A stretch of DNA of 64,000 bases from Ramlibacter albus (GTDB lineage Bacteria; Pseudomonadota; Gammaproteobacteria; Burkholderiales; Burkholderiaceae_C): NCBI RefSeq assembly GCF_014297445.1, contig NZ_JACORU010000003.1:310001-374000 (forward strand), read 5' to 3'. Below are positions 33,449 through 44,850 of the stretch, one piece after another. Numbering within the stretch: position 1 is the stretch's first letter; each line of letters starts with the position of its first letter. The position numbers and the translations under genes are program-made. The notes under the pieces were generated by a model that ran no database searches, had not been told where the DNA came from, and saw nothing but the letters and a program-made list of their open reading frames with translations.

Positions 33449-34624
33449 ATGCAATCGCCCGGTGACCCCGCACTGGCCGCAGCCTTCGACTGCAGCCCGG
33501 CGGGGCTCGCGCTGCTCGACCTGCAGTTCCGCCCGTTGCGCGTCAACGCGGCGCTGGCGAGCCTGCTCGGCTGCACAAGGGACGAGCTGCTGGCCATCAA
33601 CCCGTTCTACCTCGGCAGCAACGAAGAGGTGCTGGCCGAAGCCCAGCAGCGCCTGGCGATGCTCACCGGCGGGCTCGACACCTACCGCTGCGAACGGCGC
33701 CTGGCCCGCACGGGCCAGCCCGTGTGCTGGCTGGAGCAGTCCTGCACCGTCGTTCGCGCCCCGGACGGCACGCCCATCCACTTCCTGATCGAAGTGCGCG
33801 ACTGCACCGAGCGGCGCACGCTGGAGATGGCGCTGCGCGAGTCCGAGGAGCGCTTCCGCTACACGTTCGAGGAAGCGGCGCTGGGCATCGTCCACATCGA
33901 CACGCGCGGCAACATCATGCGGGTGAACCGCCGCATCTGCGAGATGCACGGCTACTCACGCGAAGAGATGGTCGGGCGCTCGGCCTTCGACCTGATGGAG
34001 GACCGCGGCCACAGCGCGCGCGACGACATCTCCGGCCTGCTGCGCGGCCAGTGGCGGCACTACACGGCGGAGCGGCGCTTCATCCGCAAGAACGGCGAGA
34101 GCTACCCGGCGCGCGTGTCGGTGTCGATCGCTCGCACCATCGCCGGCCAGCCGTACCTGATCTCGATGGTGGAGGACCTGTCCAAGCAGAAGGCCGACGA
34201 GCGCCGCATGCGCCGCCAGGCGCAGATGCTGCACAGCGCCAACGACGCCATCATCATCCACGACGAGGCGCGGCGCGTGCGCTACTGGAACAAGGGCGCC
34301 GAGCGCCTGTTCGGCTGGCGCGCCGAGCAGGCGCTGGGCCGCACCTTCGCCGACCTGCTGGGCCCCAACGCGGCGCTCACGGTGGGTGAGATGGAGCTGC
34401 TGTACCGCCAGGGCGAACTCGTGGTGCAGGTGACGTGCCACACGCCCGACGGCCGCACGCGCGAGATCGAGCGGCGCTTCACGGTGGTGGAGGGCGAGGA
34501 CGGCGACGCCACCGCGGTGCTCTCCGTCAACACCGACATCACCGAGCGGCTGCGCACGCAGCGCGAGCTCGAAGAGCGCAACCGCGAGCTGCAGGCGCAG
34601 GTGTCGCGCGTGGCCACTGAATAG
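33449..34624 (+). CDS. Triple-PAS sensory protein without output domain
   Basis: 391 residues, soluble. Three PAS domains in series: about 5-122 (AAAFDCSPAGLALLDLQFRP), 128-250 (SEERFRYTFEEAALGIVHID, ending ISMVEDLSKQKADE) and 258-378 (LHSANDAIIIHDEARRVRYW, ending VNTDITERLRTQRE). A coiled coil (ELEERNRELQAQVSRVATE) ends the protein exactly where a kinase or GGDEF domain would normally start, and then a TAG stops it. No histidine kinase motifs follow in any frame nearby. It may be a partner or dimerisation sensor, or a truncated kinase. Confidence 0.82.
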   Translation: MQSPGDPALAAAFDCSPAGLALLDLQFRPLRVNAALASLLGCTRDELLAINPFYLGSNEEVLAEAQQRLAMLTGGLDTYRCERRLARTGQPVCWLEQSCTVVRAPDGTPIHFLIEVRDCTERRTLEMALRESEERFRYTFEEAALGIVHIDTRGNIMRVNRRICEMHGYSREEMVGRSAFDLMEDRGHSARDDISGLLRGQWRHYTAERRFIRKNGESYPARVSVSIARTIAGQPYLISMVEDLSKQKADERRMRRQAQMLHSANDAIIIHDEARRVRYWNKGAERLFGWRAEQALGRTFADLLGPNAALTVGEMELLYRQGELVVQVTCHTPDGRTREIERRFTVVEGEDGDATAVLSVNTDITERLRTQRELEERNRELQAQVSRVATE

Positions 34625-34758
34625 GCCTCCGCGCGTCGGCGAACCGTTCGCGTTCGTCGCCCTCCCCCCCAATTTTTACTTCTGCTTAACAGCGATTGCT
34701 GGACGAAAGCCTTCGTTCCAGCGTTGAATCCACAGCGAGGGAAGAAGGAGGGGCCTGC

Positions 34759-36681
34759 ATGGACCACACGGAATCGCGCTGGGTGGCCGCTGCCGCGGCC
34801 GGGGCGCTGCTGGCCGCCTGCGGTGGCGGCGAGGAGGAAGGCAGCGCGTTGCCGGCCGCGATGCGCGACACGGCCGGTGCCACGGCGAACCCCGCGCTCG
34901 TCGCGATGCCGCAGGCGCAGGCGGCGCGCACGCTGACGGCGGCGGACTTCATGGACTGGGCGGAGCGGGCCTATCCGCAGTACTTCCCCGGCCACCCGGC
35001 GGACCGCAGCGCGCCGCCCTTCACCTACCGCTACTACCCCGACGCGCAGAACTACCTGGGCGTGGCGGACGGCAGCGTGTACGTGCTGGGTGCGCTCACC
35101 GGCATGCAGCTGGTTCGCGTGGGCTCGCTCACGGACTTCACATGCGCCGTGTATAGCTGCACGACCGCGGCCCCGACGGCCACGGAAGCCGCGCGCTTCC
35201 TCGCGCAGGCCACGCTCGGCGCCAACCGCGCGCAGGTGCAGGCGGTGCAGTCGAGCGACTACGCCACCTGGATCGAGGCGCAGTTCGCCGCGCCGCGCAG
35301 CCAGGGCCACTACGACTGGCTGATGGCCAACGGCTACAGCGCCGAGACCTTCCGCGACAACGCGCAGGGCCTGGACAACACCGTGTGGCGCAAGCTCGTG
35401 TCGCACACCGACCCGCTGCGACAGCGCATGGTGCTGGCGCTGTCGGAAATCCTTGTGGTCTCCGCAACGGGTTTGCAAGGGCCGTGGGCGCAGTTCGCGG
35501 CGGCCAACTACCTCGACATTCTCGAGACGAACGCGTTCGGCAACTACCGCACGCTGCTCGGGCAGGTGACGCTGTCCACGGCGATGGGCAACTACCTCAC
35601 CTTCCGCGGCAACCGGCGCTCCACCAACGGCAGCCAGCCGGACGAGAACTACGCGCGCGAGGTGATGCAGCTGTTCACCATCGGCCTGCTGCAGCTGGAT
35701 GCGAACGGTGTCCCTTCCGCCGCCGAGACCTACACGGCGAACGACGTGAGCCAGCTCGCGCGCGTGTTCACGGGCTGGGAGTACGACATCAGCGGCCTGA
35801 CCGCGCCGCTGCCGCCCGAGGTGCAGCGGCGGCCGATGGTGCAGAACGCGAATGCGTACGAGACGGGGAGCAAGAGCTTTCTCGGCATGACGATCCCCGC
35901 GGGAACGAGTGCGATGGTGGGGCTGAACACCGCGCTCGACACCCTCTTCAACCATCCCAATACGCCGCCCTTCATCAGCCGGCAGCTGATCCAGCGCCTC
36001 GTCACGAGCAACCCGAGCCCGGCGTACGTGGGCCGCGTGGCGGCCGCGTTCACCAACAACGGCAGCGGCGTGCGCGGCGACCTGCAGGCCGTGCTGCGTG
36101 CGATCCTGCTCGACACCGAAGCGCGCGATGCACGCACGGCAGCCGCGCCCACGTTCGGCAAGCTGCGCGAGCCGGTGGTGCGCTTCCTCAACTGGGCACG
36201 CGGCTTCAATGCGAGTTCGCCGGGCGGGCGCTGGGACATCGGCGACCTTTCCAATGCGGGCACGCGGCTCGGGCAAAGCCCGATGCGTTCGCCCACGGTG
36301 TTCAATTTCTTCCGGCCCGGGTATGTGCCGCCGGGCACGGACGCGGCGCGGCTGGGCCTGGCGGTGCCGGAGCTGCAGATCACCAACGAAACGTCGGTCG
36401 CGGGTTACGTCAACTACATGCAGCGCGCCGTGGCGGGCAACGGCATCGGCGACGTGCGCGCGGACTACTCGTCGCTGCTGGCGCTGGCGTCTAACCCCGC
36501 GGCGCTGCTGGACGAGGTCAACCTCGTGATCGCGGCGGGGCAGGTGCCCGCCGCCACCCTGTCGACGCTGGCAACGGCCTTGGGCACGATCGCCGCGACC
36601 ACCGACGCCGGCCGCCTGAACCGCGTGCATGCCGCGCTGGTGCTGGTGCTCGCGGCCCCCGAATACATCGTCCAGAAGTGA
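34759..36681 (+). CDS. DUF1800 family lipoprotein
   Basis: 640 residues from the ATG at 34759 (AAGGAGGGG upstream). Lipoprotein signal with lipobox L-A-A-C before a GGGEEEG spacer. An N-terminal unit of about 90 residues (FMDWAERAYPQYFPGH, YRYYPDAQNYLGVADGSVYV) is of a kind found in many Burkholderiales lipoproteins. The DUF1800 body follows: ARFLAQATLGANRAQVQAVQ, the NYAREVMQLFTIGLLQLD motif and GQSPMRSPTVFNFFRPGY near the end. DUF1800 and DUF1501 are nearly always paired; the role is unknown, possibly linked to envelope or polysaccharide metabolism. The partner gene follows 10 bases later. Confidence 0.9.
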   Translation: MDHTESRWVAAAAAGALLAACGGGEEEGSALPAAMRDTAGATANPALVAMPQAQAARTLTAADFMDWAERAYPQYFPGHPADRSAPPFTYRYYPDAQNYLGVADGSVYVLGALTGMQLVRVGSLTDFTCAVYSCTTAAPTATEAARFLAQATLGANRAQVQAVQSSDYATWIEAQFAAPRSQGHYDWLMANGYSAETFRDNAQGLDNTVWRKLVSHTDPLRQRMVLALSEILVVSATGLQGPWAQFAAANYLDILETNAFGNYRTLLGQVTLSTAMGNYLTFRGNRRSTNGSQPDENYAREVMQLFTIGLLQLDANGVPSAAETYTANDVSQLARVFTGWEYDISGLTAPLPPEVQRRPMVQNANAYETGSKSFLGMTIPAGTSAMVGLNTALDTLFNHPNTPPFISRQLIQRLVTSNPSPAYVGRVAAAFTNNGSGVRGDLQAVLRAILLDTEARDARTAAAPTFGKLREPVVRFLNWARGFNASSPGGRWDIGDLSNAGTRLGQSPMRSPTVFNFFRPGYVPPGTDAARLGLAVPELQITNETSVAGYVNYMQRAVAGNGIGDVRADYSSLLALASNPAALLDEVNLVIAAGQVPAATLSTLATALGTIAATTDAGRLNRVHAALVLVLAAPEYIVQK

Positions 36682-36691
36682 GGTGAACGCG

Positions 36692-38080
36692 ATGGACCCG
36701 CACTTCCCCACCCTCGAACCCACCAATGCCTCGCGCCGCGAGTTCCTGCGCAAGAGTGCGCTGCTCTCCGTCGCGGGCTCCGCCACGCCCTGGGCACTGA
36801 GCCTCGCGGCCATCGGCGATGCAGCCGCGGCGACTGCAACCGACTACAAGGCACTGGTGTGTGTCTTCCTCAATGGCGGCAACGACTACGCCAACACGGT
36901 CGTGCCGTACGACACGGCCAGCTACAACCTCTACCAGGGGTTCCGGCCGAACATCGCGCTCGCCCGCGACACGCTGCTGCCGCTCACGCCCGCGACACCG
37001 CTCGCGAACGGGCGCCAGTACGCGCTGGCGCCGCGCCTCTCCGCGCTGGCGCCTTTGTTCGGCGCGGGGCAGCTCGCCGTGCTCATGAACATCGGCACGC
37101 TCGTGCAGCCGACGACGAAGGCGCAGTACACCGCGCGTTCGGTGCCGCTGCCGCCCAAGCTCTTCTCGCACAACGACCAGGCCTCGTACTGGCAGTCGTC
37201 GATGGCGGAGGGGGCAGTCACGGGCTGGGGCGGGCGGCTGGGCGACCTGTTCGCGTCGAGCAACAGCACGTCGACCTTCACGTGCATCGGGCTTGCGGGC
37301 AACGCCGTCTTCCTGTCGGGCAATGCGGCGCTGCAGTACCAGGTCACATCCAACGGCTCGATCCCCGTCAACGGGGTGAGCAGCGCGCTCTTCGGCTCCA
37401 CCGCGTGCTCGACGGCCCTGCGCAACCTGATGACGGGTGCGCGCAACCACGTGCTGGAGAACGAGCTCGCGCGCGTGGCGGACCGGTCGATCGATGCGAA
37501 CGAGATGGTCACGTCCGCGCTGACCTCCTCGAACGTCGCGACCGCTTTCCCCGCGAACAACACCCTTGCCGACCAGTTGCGCCTCGTGGCCCGCTTGATC
37601 GGGGCGCGCAATGCGCTCGGCGCGAAGCGGCAGGTGTTCTTCGTTTCGCTCGGCGGTTTCGACAACCACAACGCGCTGGCCACCACGCACCCCAACCTGC
37701 TGGGGAATGTCGGCGGTGCGATGGCCGCTTTCCAGCAGGCGATGGCGGAGCTGGGCGTGGCGCGCCAGGTGACCACGTTCACCGCTTCCGACTTCGGCCG
37801 CACGCTCGTGAGCAACAGCGATGGCTCGGACCATGGCTGGGGCGGGTTCCACTTCGTGATGGGCGGCAGCGTTGCCGGCGGCACGTTCATCGGCACGCCT
37901 CCCGCTGTTGCGAACAACGGTGCCGACGACGTCGGCCAGGGCCGCCTGCTGCCTTCGCTCTCGGTCGACCAGCTCGCCGGCACGCTTGCCTCGTGGTTCG
38001 GTGCGTCCGACACGGAGGTCAACGACGTGGTGCCGAACCTGTCGAAGTTCGGCACGCGGACCTTGCCGGTCTTTGCCTGA
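36692..38080 (+). CDS. DUF1501 family protein, Tat-exported
   Basis: 462 residues. The N-terminus has a twin-arginine signal (SRREFLRKSALLSVAGS), meaning export in folded form. The DUF1501 body resembles the alkaline phosphatase/sulfatase superfamily: VCVFLNGGNDYANTVVPYDT near 56, SHNDQASYWQ, LGGFDNHN near 327, and TTFTASDFGRTLVSNSDGSDHGWGG (365-389) with candidate metal-binding Asp and His. Cotranscribed with the DUF1800 lipoprotein. Confidence 0.92.
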   Translation: MDPHFPTLEPTNASRREFLRKSALLSVAGSATPWALSLAAIGDAAAATATDYKALVCVFLNGGNDYANTVVPYDTASYNLYQGFRPNIALARDTLLPLTPATPLANGRQYALAPRLSALAPLFGAGQLAVLMNIGTLVQPTTKAQYTARSVPLPPKLFSHNDQASYWQSSMAEGAVTGWGGRLGDLFASSNSTSTFTCIGLAGNAVFLSGNAALQYQVTSNGSIPVNGVSSALFGSTACSTALRNLMTGARNHVLENELARVADRSIDANEMVTSALTSSNVATAFPANNTLADQLRLVARLIGARNALGAKRQVFFVSLGGFDNHNALATTHPNLLGNVGGAMAAFQQAMAELGVARQVTTFTASDFGRTLVSNSDGSDHGWGGFHFVMGGSVAGGTFIGTPPAVANNGADDVGQGRLLPSLSVDQLAGTLASWFGASDTEVNDVVPNLSKFGTRTLPVFA

Positions 38081-38087
38081 CCCTCGC

Positions 38088-40059
<1,972 letters not shown>

Positions 40060-40060
<1 letters not shown>

Positions 40061-40971
40061 CAGCGAAGGCGCGGGTTCAATGCGTCGCGCAACCAGTCAC
40101 CCAGCAGGTTCACGGACAGGGCAATGGCGATGAGCATGATTCCGGGGAAGATGGATATCCACCACTCGCCCGAGAACAGGTAGTTGTTGCCCTGCCCGAT
40201 CAGCGTGCCGAGCGAGGGCGAGGTCGGCGGCACGCCGACGCCCAGGAACGACAGCGTGGCCTCGGTGATGATGGCCGTCGCGATCTGGATCGTCCCCAGC
40301 ACCAGCACCGGGCCCAGCACGTTGGGCAGCACGTGCCGCACCATGATGCGCAGCGGCGCGACACCGGTCACGCGCGCGGCCTGCACGTATTCCTTGTTGC
40401 GTTCGACCATCGTGGAGCCGCGCACCGTGCGCGCGTACTGCACCCAGCCGGTGAGCGTGATGGCGAGGATCAGCACGCCGAAGGCCACGCTGGTGTGCGC
40501 GTTCGGGAACAGCGCGCGGCCGACGCCGGCGATCAGCAGGGCCACGAGGATGGCCGGGAACGACAGCATCACGTCGCACAGGCGCATGAGGAAGCCGTCG
40601 ACCCAGCCGCCGCGAAAGCCCGCCAGCAGCCCGAGGCTCACGCCGATGAGCACCGACAGCGCGACCGACACGAGGCTCACCACGAGCGAGATGCGCGTGC
40701 CGAACATGAGCGCCGACAGGATGTCGCGGCCCTGCTCGTCGGTGCCCAGCAGGTACTTCGCCTTGCCGCCGCCGACCCACGAGGGCGGCAGGTGCGCGTC
40801 GCCCAGCTCGAGCTGCGTGAGGTCGAACGGGTCGTGCGGCGCCACCCAGTTGGCGAACACCGCGCAGAACACGCACACGGCCAGCACCACGGCGGCCGCG
40901 ACGGCGACGGGCGACGTGCGGAAGCTGTAGCCGACGTCGCTGTCGAGCCAGCCGGCGAGGACGGCCTTCAA
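40060..40971 (-). CDS. Oligopeptide/dipeptide ABC transporter permease (OppC/DppC type)
   Basis: 303 residues. N-terminal membrane helix, then [20 protein letters not shown], the classic OppC motif, five further helices and the EAA loop [20 protein letters not shown]. The start is apparently TTG at 40971 directly after the binding-protein stop; no better ATG is in frame early. Partner of the OppB-type permease at the head of the operon. Confidence 0.92.
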
Positions 40972-42552
40972 CTACTTCTTCACCGTGATCAGGCGGAACG
41001 ACATGTTGTTGTCCGCGCGCTGCACCACGTCCACCTTCTTGCTCACGCCCCACGCCAGCGCCTGCTGGTGCAGCGGGATGTGGCCGACGTCGTCCATGTG
41101 GATCTTGAACGCTTCGCGGATCATCTCGTTGCGCTTCTTCTGGTCCGTCTCCACCTGGATCTTGTGCGTCAGCTCGTCCAGCTTCGGGTTGCAGTACGAA
41201 CCCAGGTTGAACTGGCCCGCGCCCTTGTCGTCCACGCACGCCATCAGCGAGTTGAGCGGGTCGTGCGAGTCGTACGTGGTGGGCGTCCAGCCGAGCAGGT
41301 AGAAGCTCGTGTCGCGGCGCAGGATCTTGGGGAAGTAGGTGAGCTTGGACTCGAACGCGGCATTGATCTTGATCCCGATACGCGACAGGTTCGCGGCCAC
41401 GGCCTGGCAGATGCGGCCGTCGTTGACGTAGCGGTCCGTCGGGCAGTTCATCGTCACTTCGAAGCCGTTCGGGTAGCCGGCGTCGGCCAGCAGCTTCTTC
41501 GCCGCTTCCGCGTCGTAGGGCAGCCGCTTGTCCATGTCGGCCATGTAGCCGTTGATGCCGGGGCCGACCATCAGCGCGCTCGGCCGCGCCGCGTTGCGCA
41601 TGACGTTGCGCTTGATCCCCTCGATGTCGATGGCCTGGTAGAAGGCCTGGCGCACGCGCTTGTCCTGGAACGGGTTCTTGCCCTTCACGCTGGAGAACAG
41701 CAGCTCGGGACGCTTCTGGTCGAAGCCCAGGAAGATGGTGCGCAGCTCGGGGCCCTGCATCACGCGCGCGTTGGGCGAGGCGTTGATGCGGTCCACGTCC
41801 TGCAGCGGCACGGGCTCCATCAGGTCCACCTCGCCGGACAGCAGCGCCGCCACGCGCGTGGCGTCGTTGCCGATCGGCGTGAAGATCACCTCCTGCACGT
41901 TGCCCTCGACCTTGCCCCAGTAGTTGCCGTTGCGCACGAGCACGGTGCGCACGTTCGGCTGGCGCTCGCGCAGGCGGAACGGGCCGGTGCCGTTGGCGCG
42001 GAACGAGGCGGCGTTCTCGATGCCCTTGCGGCGGTCCACCGGCTGCACGGCCTGGTTGGCCTCGCACCACTTCTTGCTCATGATCGCCACGCGGTACAGC
42101 TGCGCGGGCAGGATGGGGAACGGCTTGACCGTCTCGATCTCGACGGCGAAGTCGTTGACCTTGCGCACCGCCTTGACGTCGTTCAGGTTGCCGCGCAGGT
42201 CGGAGCCCGCGGACTGCGCGCGCTGGAACGAGAACACCACGTCGTCCGCGGTGAACGGGGTGCCGTCGTGGAACTGCACGCCCTTGCGCAGGTCGAAGCG
42301 CCAGACGGTGGGCGAGGTCTGCTTCCACGCGGTGGCAAGCGCCGGCACGAGGTTCAGGTCCTTGTCGCGCATCACGAGCGGCTCGTAGAAGTTCGCGTCG
42401 AAGTCCAGCTGCAGCGACTCGTTCAGCGAGTGCGGGTCCATCGAGCCGGCGTCGCCCTGGTTGGCCACGCGCACGGTCTGCGCCTGCGCGCCGAGCGCCA
42501 GGAACGCCGCGGCAGCCACCGCAAGGAATTTCGTGTTCAGTTTCATTGTCAT
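40972..42552 (-). CDS. Oligopeptide/dipeptide ABC transporter substrate-binding protein (family 5)
   Basis: 526 residues; the ATG at 42552 overlaps the amidohydrolase stop (ATGA) and a second ATG at 42546 is possible. Signal peptide MTMKLNTKFLAVAAAAFLAL ending AQA. Family 5 features: DPHSLNESLQLDFDANFYEP, RKGVQFHDGTPFTADDVVFS, and RQAFYQAIDIEGIKRNV. It captures short peptides or N-acyl amino acids in the periplasm; a link to the M20 substrate is likely. Confidence 0.93.
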   Translation of the reverse strand: MTMKLNTKFLAVAAAAFLALGAQAQTVRVANQGDAGSMDPHSLNESLQLDFDANFYEPLVMRDKDLNLVPALATAWKQTSPTVWRFDLRKGVQFHDGTPFTADDVVFSFQRAQSAGSDLRGNLNDVKAVRKVNDFAVEIETVKPFPILPAQLYRVAIMSKKWCEANQAVQPVDRRKGIENAASFRANGTGPFRLRERQPNVRTVLVRNGNYWGKVEGNVQEVIFTPIGNDATRVAALLSGEVDLMEPVPLQDVDRINASPNARVMQGPELRTIFLGFDQKRPELLFSSVKGKNPFQDKRVRQAFYQAIDIEGIKRNVMRNAARPSALMVGPGINGYMADMDKRLPYDAEAAKKLLADAGYPNGFEVTMNCPTDRYVNDGRICQAVAANLSRIGIKINAAFESKLTYFPKILRRDTSFYLLGWTPTTYDSHDPLNSLMACVDDKGAGQFNLGSYCNPKLDELTHKIQVETDQKKRNEMIREAFKIHMDDVGHIPLHQQALAWGVSKKVDVVQRADNNMSFRLITVKK

Positions 42553-43775
42553 GCTCCGTGGGAAAGTGGGAGGGCCTGCTCGACCAGGCTCGCGTGCAGC
42601 GCGGCCCCCAGCGGCAGGATCTCGTCGTTGAAGTCGTAGCGGGTGTTGTGCAGCATGCAGCTGCCCTCGCCGCCCTGGCCGATGCGCAGGTACGCACCGG
42701 GCTTGACCTGCAGCATGAAGGAGAAGTCCTCGGCGCCCATGCTCGGTTCCATGTTGCGCACGACATTCTCCTTGCCCACCAGCATCTCGGCCACGTCGGC
42801 GGCGAACATCGCCTCGCGCGGGGTGTTGATGGTGGCGGGGTAGACGCGCTCGTAGCTCACGGTGGCCGTGGCGCCGAAGCCCAGCGCGATCGTGCTGCAA
42901 AGCTCCGTGAGGCGCTTCTCGATCAGCGCCTGCACTTCCGGGTTGAAGGTGCGCACCGTGCCGACCAGCGTGGCCTTGCCGGGGATCACGCTCATCGCGT
43001 GCAGGTCGCCGGCCTGCATCGCGCACAGGCTGATCACGGCGCCCTCGACCGGGCGAACGTTGCGCGAGACGATGCTCTGCGCGGCGGTGATGATGTGCGC
43101 GGCGACGAGCACCGGGTCCACCGCGAGGTACGGGTGCGCGCCGTGGCCGCCCTTGCCCGTGATCTCGATGCACACGCGGTCGGCCGAAGCCATCATCGCC
43201 GTCGGCGTGGTGCCGATGCAGCCGGGCTTCATGCTGGGCCAGTTGTGCATCGCGTAGACCGACTCCACCGGCCAGCGCTGGAACAGGCCGTCCTCGATCA
43301 TCGCCTTGGCGCCGGCGAAGCCTTCCTCGCCCGGCTGGAAGACCAGCACCGCGGTGCCGTCGAAGTTGCGCGTCTCGGCGAGGTAGCGCGCCGCGCCCAC
43401 GAGCATGGCCACGTGGCCGTCGTGCCCGCAGCCGTGCATCATCCCGCTCTTCTGCGACTTCCACGCGAAGTCGTTCTGCTCGGTCATGGTCAGGGCGTCC
43501 ATGTCGGCGCGCAGGCCGATCATGCGGTTGCCCTGGCCCTTGCCGCGGATGATGCCCACCACGCCGGTCTTGCCGATGCCGGTGTGGACTTCGTCGACGC
43601 CGCACAGCTTCAGCGCCTCCTGCACCCGGGCGCCGGTGTAGACCTCTTCGTACCCCAGTTCGGGGTGCGCGTGCAGGTCGCGGCGGAACTCGGTGAGCTC
43701 CGGGTGGAACTGCGCGATGTGCGCGAAGGCGCGGCCGTGCGCGCCATAGCGGTGGGAAGCAACAGGTGCGAGCAT
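42549..43775 (-). CDS. M20 family amidohydrolase (hippurate hydrolase-like)
   Basis: 408 residues from the ATG at 43775, overlapping the OppB stop by one base (TGATG). Metal-site motifs: GLRADMDAL, MHGCGHDGHVAML (Cys/His pair) and FQPGEEGFAGAKAMIEDGLF (catalytic Glu), then NWPSMKPGCIG and the C-terminal EDFSFM and HNTRYDFND. It hydrolyses amide bonds of N-acyl amino acids or dipeptides in the cytoplasm. Its position between the first permease and the binding protein implies it processes what this importer brings in. Confidence 0.92.
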   Translation of the reverse strand: MLAPVASHRYGAHGRAFAHIAQFHPELTEFRRDLHAHPELGYEEVYTGARVQEALKLCGVDEVHTGIGKTGVVGIIRGKGQGNRMIGLRADMDALTMTEQNDFAWKSQKSGMMHGCGHDGHVAMLVGAARYLAETRNFDGTAVLVFQPGEEGFAGAKAMIEDGLFQRWPVESVYAMHNWPSMKPGCIGTTPTAMMASADRVCIEITGKGGHGAHPYLAVDPVLVAAHIITAAQSIVSRNVRPVEGAVISLCAMQAGDLHAMSVIPGKATLVGTVRTFNPEVQALIEKRLTELCSTIALGFGATATVSYERVYPATINTPREAMFAADVAEMLVGKENVVRNMEPSMGAEDFSFMLQVKPGAYLRIGQGGEGSCMLHNTRYDFNDEILPLGAALHASLVEQALPLSHGA

Positions 43776-44755
43776 CAATGGGCTCCCGCGGTGGTGATGC
43801 GCAAGCGCGGGTCCACGGCGAAGTACAACAGGTCGACGACGAGGTTGATGACGACGAAGATCAGCGCCACCAGGCACAGGTAAGCCGCCATCACCGGGAT
43901 GTCCGCGAAGGTCACGGCCTGGATGAACAGCAGGCCCATGCCCGGCCACTGGAACACGGTCTCGGTGATGATCGCGAAAGCGATCAGCCCGCCCAGCTGC
44001 AGCCCCGCGATGGTCATCACGGGCACCAGCGTGTTCTTCAGCGCGTGGCCGAAATGGATCGCGCGGTCCGACAGGCCGCGCGCCCGCGCGAACTTGATGT
44101 AGTCGGTGCGCAGCACCTCCAGCATCTCGGCGCGCACGAGCCGCATGATGAGCGTGAGCTGGAAGATCGCGAGCGTCACCGACGGCAGGATGACGTGCAG
44201 CCAGCCGTCCTTCGTGAGCAGGCCGCTGGCCCACCACCCGAGCTGCACCGTCTCGCCGCGCCCGAAACTCGGCAGCCAGTGCAGGGTGACCGCGAACACC
44301 AGGATCAGCAGGATGCCGATCAGGAACACGGGCAGCGACACGCCCAGCAGCGACAGCGTCATGAACACGTGGGCCATGAACTTGCCGCGATGCAGCGCCG
44401 AGTACACGCCCATCGGCACGCCGATGAAGAGCGCGAGGAAGGCCGCGACGAGCGCCAGCTCCAGTGTCGCGGGGAAGCGCTCGCCGATCAGCCGCGACAC
44501 CTTCGCGCCCTGGCGCAGCGACAGGCCGAACTCGCCCTGCACGGCATTGCCGATGAAGTGCCAGAACTGGACGAAGAAGGGCTGGTCGAGGCCGAGGTCC
44601 GCGCGCAGCTGGCGGATCTGGTCCGGCTTGGCGTCCTGCCCGAGCAGGAACACGACCGGGTCACCGACGTACTGGAACAGCAGGAACGCGATGAACGCCA
44701 CCGTGAGCATGACGACCACGGCCTGGATCAGGCGTCGGATGATGAAGGCGAACAT
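43775..44755 (-). CDS. Oligopeptide/dipeptide ABC transporter permease (OppB/DppB type)
   Basis: 326 residues with six membrane helices. Opening MFAFIIRRLIQAVVVMLTVA and FLLFQYVGDPVVFLLGQDA are characteristic of OppB; the EAA-type loop reads TDYIKFARARGLSDRAIHFG. First gene of the operon; the 95 bases upstream to the DUF3047 gene should contain the promoter, though I see no clear consensus hexamers. Confidence 0.93.
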   Translation of the reverse strand: MFAFIIRRLIQAVVVMLTVAFIAFLLFQYVGDPVVFLLGQDAKPDQIRQLRADLGLDQPFFVQFWHFIGNAVQGEFGLSLRQGAKVSRLIGERFPATLELALVAAFLALFIGVPMGVYSALHRGKFMAHVFMTLSLLGVSLPVFLIGILLILVFAVTLHWLPSFGRGETVQLGWWASGLLTKDGWLHVILPSVTLAIFQLTLIMRLVRAEMLEVLRTDYIKFARARGLSDRAIHFGHALKNTLVPVMTIAGLQLGGLIAFAIITETVFQWPGMGLLFIQAVTFADIPVMAAYLCLVALIFVVINLVVDLLYFAVDPRLRITTAGAH

Positions 44756-44850
44756 CGAATGGCGAACACGGGCTTGCCCCGCAACCGGCGGATGCTAGCA
44801 GAGCAACCCTCGTGCCCGACACGGGGGTTTCCTTCAGGTCCGCAGGAACG

